Below are positions 61,929 to 64,000 of a stretch of DNA of 64,000 nucleotides, piece by piece. The stretch spans positions 355,431-419,430 of the forward strand of contig NZ_JMSQ01000001.1 in NCBI RefSeq assembly GCF_000696575.1, written 5' to 3'. Every line of letters begins with the position of its first letter. Position 1 is the stretch's first letter. Source of the DNA: Siccibacter colletis. Its GTDB lineage: Bacteria; Pseudomonadota; Gammaproteobacteria; Enterobacterales; Enterobacteriaceae. The notes beneath the pieces were generated by a model. It had not been told where the DNA came from and made no database searches. It saw only the letters and a program-made list of their open reading frames with translations. A program made the translations under genes and the position numbers.

Positions 61929-62939
61929 ATGTCTGATAAATCTACCGTTGCTTTCTCCGTACTCGACCTCGCCCCGATCCCGCAGGGATCTTCCGCCGCC
62001 GACGCCTTCAGCCATTCGCTGGATCTGGCGCGCCTCGCCGAACGCCGGGGCTACAACCGCTTCTGGCTGGCGGAACACCACAACATGACCGGGATTGCCA
62101 GCGCTGCTACCTCGGTGCTGATTGGCTATCTTGCGGCGAACACAACGACGCTGCACCTCGGTTCCGGCGGCGTGATGCTGCCAAACCATGCGCCGCTGGT
62201 GATCGCCGAGCAGTTCGGTACGCTGGATACCCTGTATCCGGGGCGTATCGATCTGGGCCTGGGGCGTGCACCGGGTAGCGATCAGCGCACCATGATGGCG
62301 CTGCGTCGTCATATGAGCGGCGATATCGATAATTTCCCGCGCGACGTAGCGGAGCTGGTGGAGTGGTTTGATGCCCGCGATCCAAACCCGCCTGTGCGCC
62401 CGGTGCCGGGCTACGGTTCGCGCATTCCGGTCTGGCTGCTCGGCTCCAGCCTGTACAGCGCACAGCTCGCTGCGCAGATGGGGCTGCCGTTTGCGTTCGC
62501 CTCCCACTTCGCGCCGGATATGCTGTTCCAGGCGCTGCACCTCTACCGCACCCACTTCAAACCGTCGGCGCGGCTTGAGAAGCCCTATGCGATGGTGTGC
62601 ATCAACATCGTGGCCGCCGACAGCAACCGCGATGCGGAATTCCTGTTTACCTCCATGCAGCAGGCCTTCGTGAAGCTGCGCCGCGGCGAGACCGGGCAAC
62701 TGCCGCCGCCGATTGAAAACATGGAGAGCTTCTGGTCGCCATCCGAGCAGTACGGCGTTCAGCAGGCGTTGAGCATGTCGCTGGTAGGCGATAAGGCGAA
62801 GGTGCGTCACGGGCTGGAGTCGATCCTGCGTGAAACCCAGGCAGATGAGATTATGGTCAACGGTCAGATCTTCGATCACGCCGCGCGCCTGCACTCTTTC
62901 GATCTGGCGATGCAGGTGAAGGAAGAACTGCTGGGCTGA
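61929..62939 (+). CDS. yhbW: Luciferase-like monooxygenase YhbW
   Basis: 336 residues. Bacterial luciferase-like flavin monooxygenase fold: [96 protein letters not shown]. Substrate unknown. A terminator follows. Confidence 0.95.
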   Translation: MSDKSTVAFSVLDLAPIPQGSSAADAFSHSLDLARLAERRGYNRFWLAEHHNMTGIASAATSVLIGYLAANTTTLHLGSGGVMLPNHAPLVIAEQFGTLDTLYPGRIDLGLGRAPGSDQRTMMALRRHMSGDIDNFPRDVAELVEWFDARDPNPPVRPVPGYGSRIPVWLLGSSLYSAQLAAQMGLPFAFASHFAPDMLFQALHLYRTHFKPSARLEKPYAMVCINIVAADSNRDAEFLFTSMQQAFVKLRRGETGQLPPPIENMESFWSPSEQYGVQQALSMSLVGDKAKVRHGLESILRETQADEIMVNGQIFDHAARLHSFDLAMQVKEELLG

Positions 62940-62959
62940 TTCTCTTTAGCGTAAAACCA

Positions 62960-62992
62960 GGTGGATAAGCGTCAGCCTGTCCACCTTTTTTT
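62960..62992 (+). terminator. yhbW terminator
   Basis: GGTGGA-(TAAGCGTCAGCCTG)-TCCACC followed by seven T residues, just before the convergent mtr stop. Confidence 0.8.
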
Positions 62993-62997
62993 ATGGC

Positions 62998-64000
62998 TTA
63001 GTTCCAGACCGGCAGCAGATCGAAGGTCGACATCAGGTGCACCAGCGCGTTTCCGATACCAAACACCAGAATCAGCACAATCATCGGCGTTCCACCCCAG
63101 ACCCGGAACTGCGGGCTGCCAAAGCGTTTGCGGGAAGCACGCGCCAGCAATGCAGGAACAATTGCCGCCCAGATAGTGGCCGCCAGCCCGGCATAACCAA
63201 TCGCGTAGAGAAAACCATCCGGCCACAGCAGCCCGCCGATAATCGGCGGTGCGAAGGTCAGCAGCGCGGTTTTGAGGCGCCCGAGGCGGGAGTCGTCAAA
63301 TCCGAACAGATCGGCCAGATAGTCGAACAGCCCCAGCGTCACCCCAAGAAACGAACTCGCTACTGCAAAGTTTGAGAACACCACCAGCAGCAGATCCAGG
63401 CTGCGGCTGTTCAGCACGCCGCTCAGCGCCTGCACCAGTACATCAATGTTACCGCCCTTCTGCGCAATTGCGATGAAGTCATGGCGCGGAATGTTGCCCA
63501 TCGTCGCCAGCAGCCATACGGCATACAGCCCCAGCGCCAGCAAGGTGCCACCGATCAGGCAGCGCACGATAACGCGCGGGTTTTTCCCGTAGTACTTCAT
63601 CAGGCTCGGGACGTTGCCGTGATACCCAAAGGAGGCCAGACAAAACGGCAGCGTCATCAGCAGATAAGGCGTGTAGCTTGGGTGCAACTCCGCCACGTTA
63701 AACAGCGTCGCGGGCTCGACATGCCCCAGCAGGCTGCCAAAGGTCAGGAAGAAGGTGATCACCTTCGCCCCGAGGACAATCGCCGTCATGCGGCTGACCG
63801 CCCGGGTGGAGAGCCAGACGATAAACGCGACCACCAGCGCAAACAGCAGACCGGCCAGACGCGCCGGGGCGTTTATCGACAGTTCGCCGAACGTATGGTG
63901 CAGGATCGAGCCGCTGGCGGAGATGTAGGCGTAGGTCAGGATGTAGAGCACAAACGCGATGGACAGCCCGTTGATCCGGTTCCAGACGTTACCCAGCAGG
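62998..64000 (-). CDS. mtr: Tryptophan-specific permease Mtr (N-terminal part outside window)
   Basis: About 333 C-terminal residues of an expected 414; the frame stays open to the right edge. Aromatic amino acid/hydroxy permease (HAAAP) family: [86 protein letters not shown]. High-affinity tryptophan import. The TrpR/TyrR-controlled promoter lies beyond the window. Confidence 0.95.
   Translation of the reverse strand, partial: LLGNVWNRINGLSIAFVLYILTYAYISASGSILHHTFGELSINAPARLAGLLFALVVAFIVWLSTRAVSRMTAIVLGAKVITFFLTFGSLLGHVEPATLFNVAELHPSYTPYLLMTLPFCLASFGYHGNVPSLMKYYGKNPRVIVRCLIGGTLLALGLYAVWLLATMGNIPRHDFIAIAQKGGNIDVLVQALSGVLNSRSLDLLLVVFSNFAVASSFLGVTLGLFDYLADLFGFDDSRLGRLKTALLTFAPPIIGGLLWPDGFLYAIGYAGLAATIWAAIVPALLARASRKRFGSPQFRVWGGTPMIVLILVFGIGNALVHLMSTFDLLPVWN

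Noticed and set aside
61785-62894. 369-codon minus-strand ORF opposite yhbW
   Set aside because: Antisense shadow of a conserved luciferase-like monooxygenase.

Overview
The window is chromosomal DNA of an enterobacterium (Enterobacteriaceae). From about 11.9 kb to the right edge, gene order and protein sequences follow the Escherichia coli yqjH-aer-patA ... exu/uxa ... yqj ... gar ... yra/yhb ... mtr stretch closely. Several E. coli blocks are missing: the ebg/ygj cluster between patA and fadH, yhaO/M plus tdc between yhaL and rnpB, and the aga/yra cluster between garD and rsmI. High GC and many REP-like palindromes (GTAGGGTGGGTAAGC...CACCCACC type) fit the Enterobacter/Lelliottia/Leclercia side of the family. 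Genus and species cannot be fixed from this sequence.

Left region (1 to about 11.7 kb): a P2/186-type element read right to left. It holds a CI-type repressor (+ strand) facing a Cox-like regulator, early genes (DUF5347, DUF2732, TraR/DksA zinc finger), the full rolling-circle initiator gpA, a 63-codon gene under a near-perfect LexA box, gpX, holin, SAR-type endolysin, nested Rz/Rz1, tail completion gpR, baseplate V-W-J-I, tail fibre H and a fibre chaperone. The block Q-P-O-N-M-L (portal, terminase, scaffold, capsid, head completion) that normally lies between A and X is absent, gpS is absent, and no integrase follows the repressor. This is what a domesticated, SOS-inducible headless tail (tailocin) would look like, or a decayed prophage. 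The fibre end is an invertible cassette: a 26-bp DNA-invertase crossover-type site lies inside H at 1852-1877, and a second fibre C-terminus with its own chaperone sits in opposite orientation at 1-798.

Middle region (11.9-43.8 kb): MHS-type transporter; yqjH/yqjI (ferric reductase and PadR repressor, here without the metal-binding N-terminus); a chemoreceptor, aer and a zinc-sensing diguanylate cyclase; patA with a sigma-54 promoter; fadH; rlmG, ygjP, ygjR; alx behind its yybP-ykoY riboswitch; sstT; ygjV; uxaCA/exuT/exuR for hexuronate use; yqjA-mzrA, yqjCDEK, yqjF, yqjG; yhaH, yhaJ/yhaK, yhaL; an orphan fimbrial subunit.

Right region (43.8-64 kb): rnpB (RNase P RNA), garKRLP/garD for galactarate, rsmI, lpoA-yraN-diaA-dolP, yraQ, yraR, yhbO, yhbP, yhbQ, yhbS, ubiT (yhbT), ubiUV for oxygen-independent ubiquinone synthesis, yhbW, and the 3' part of mtr.
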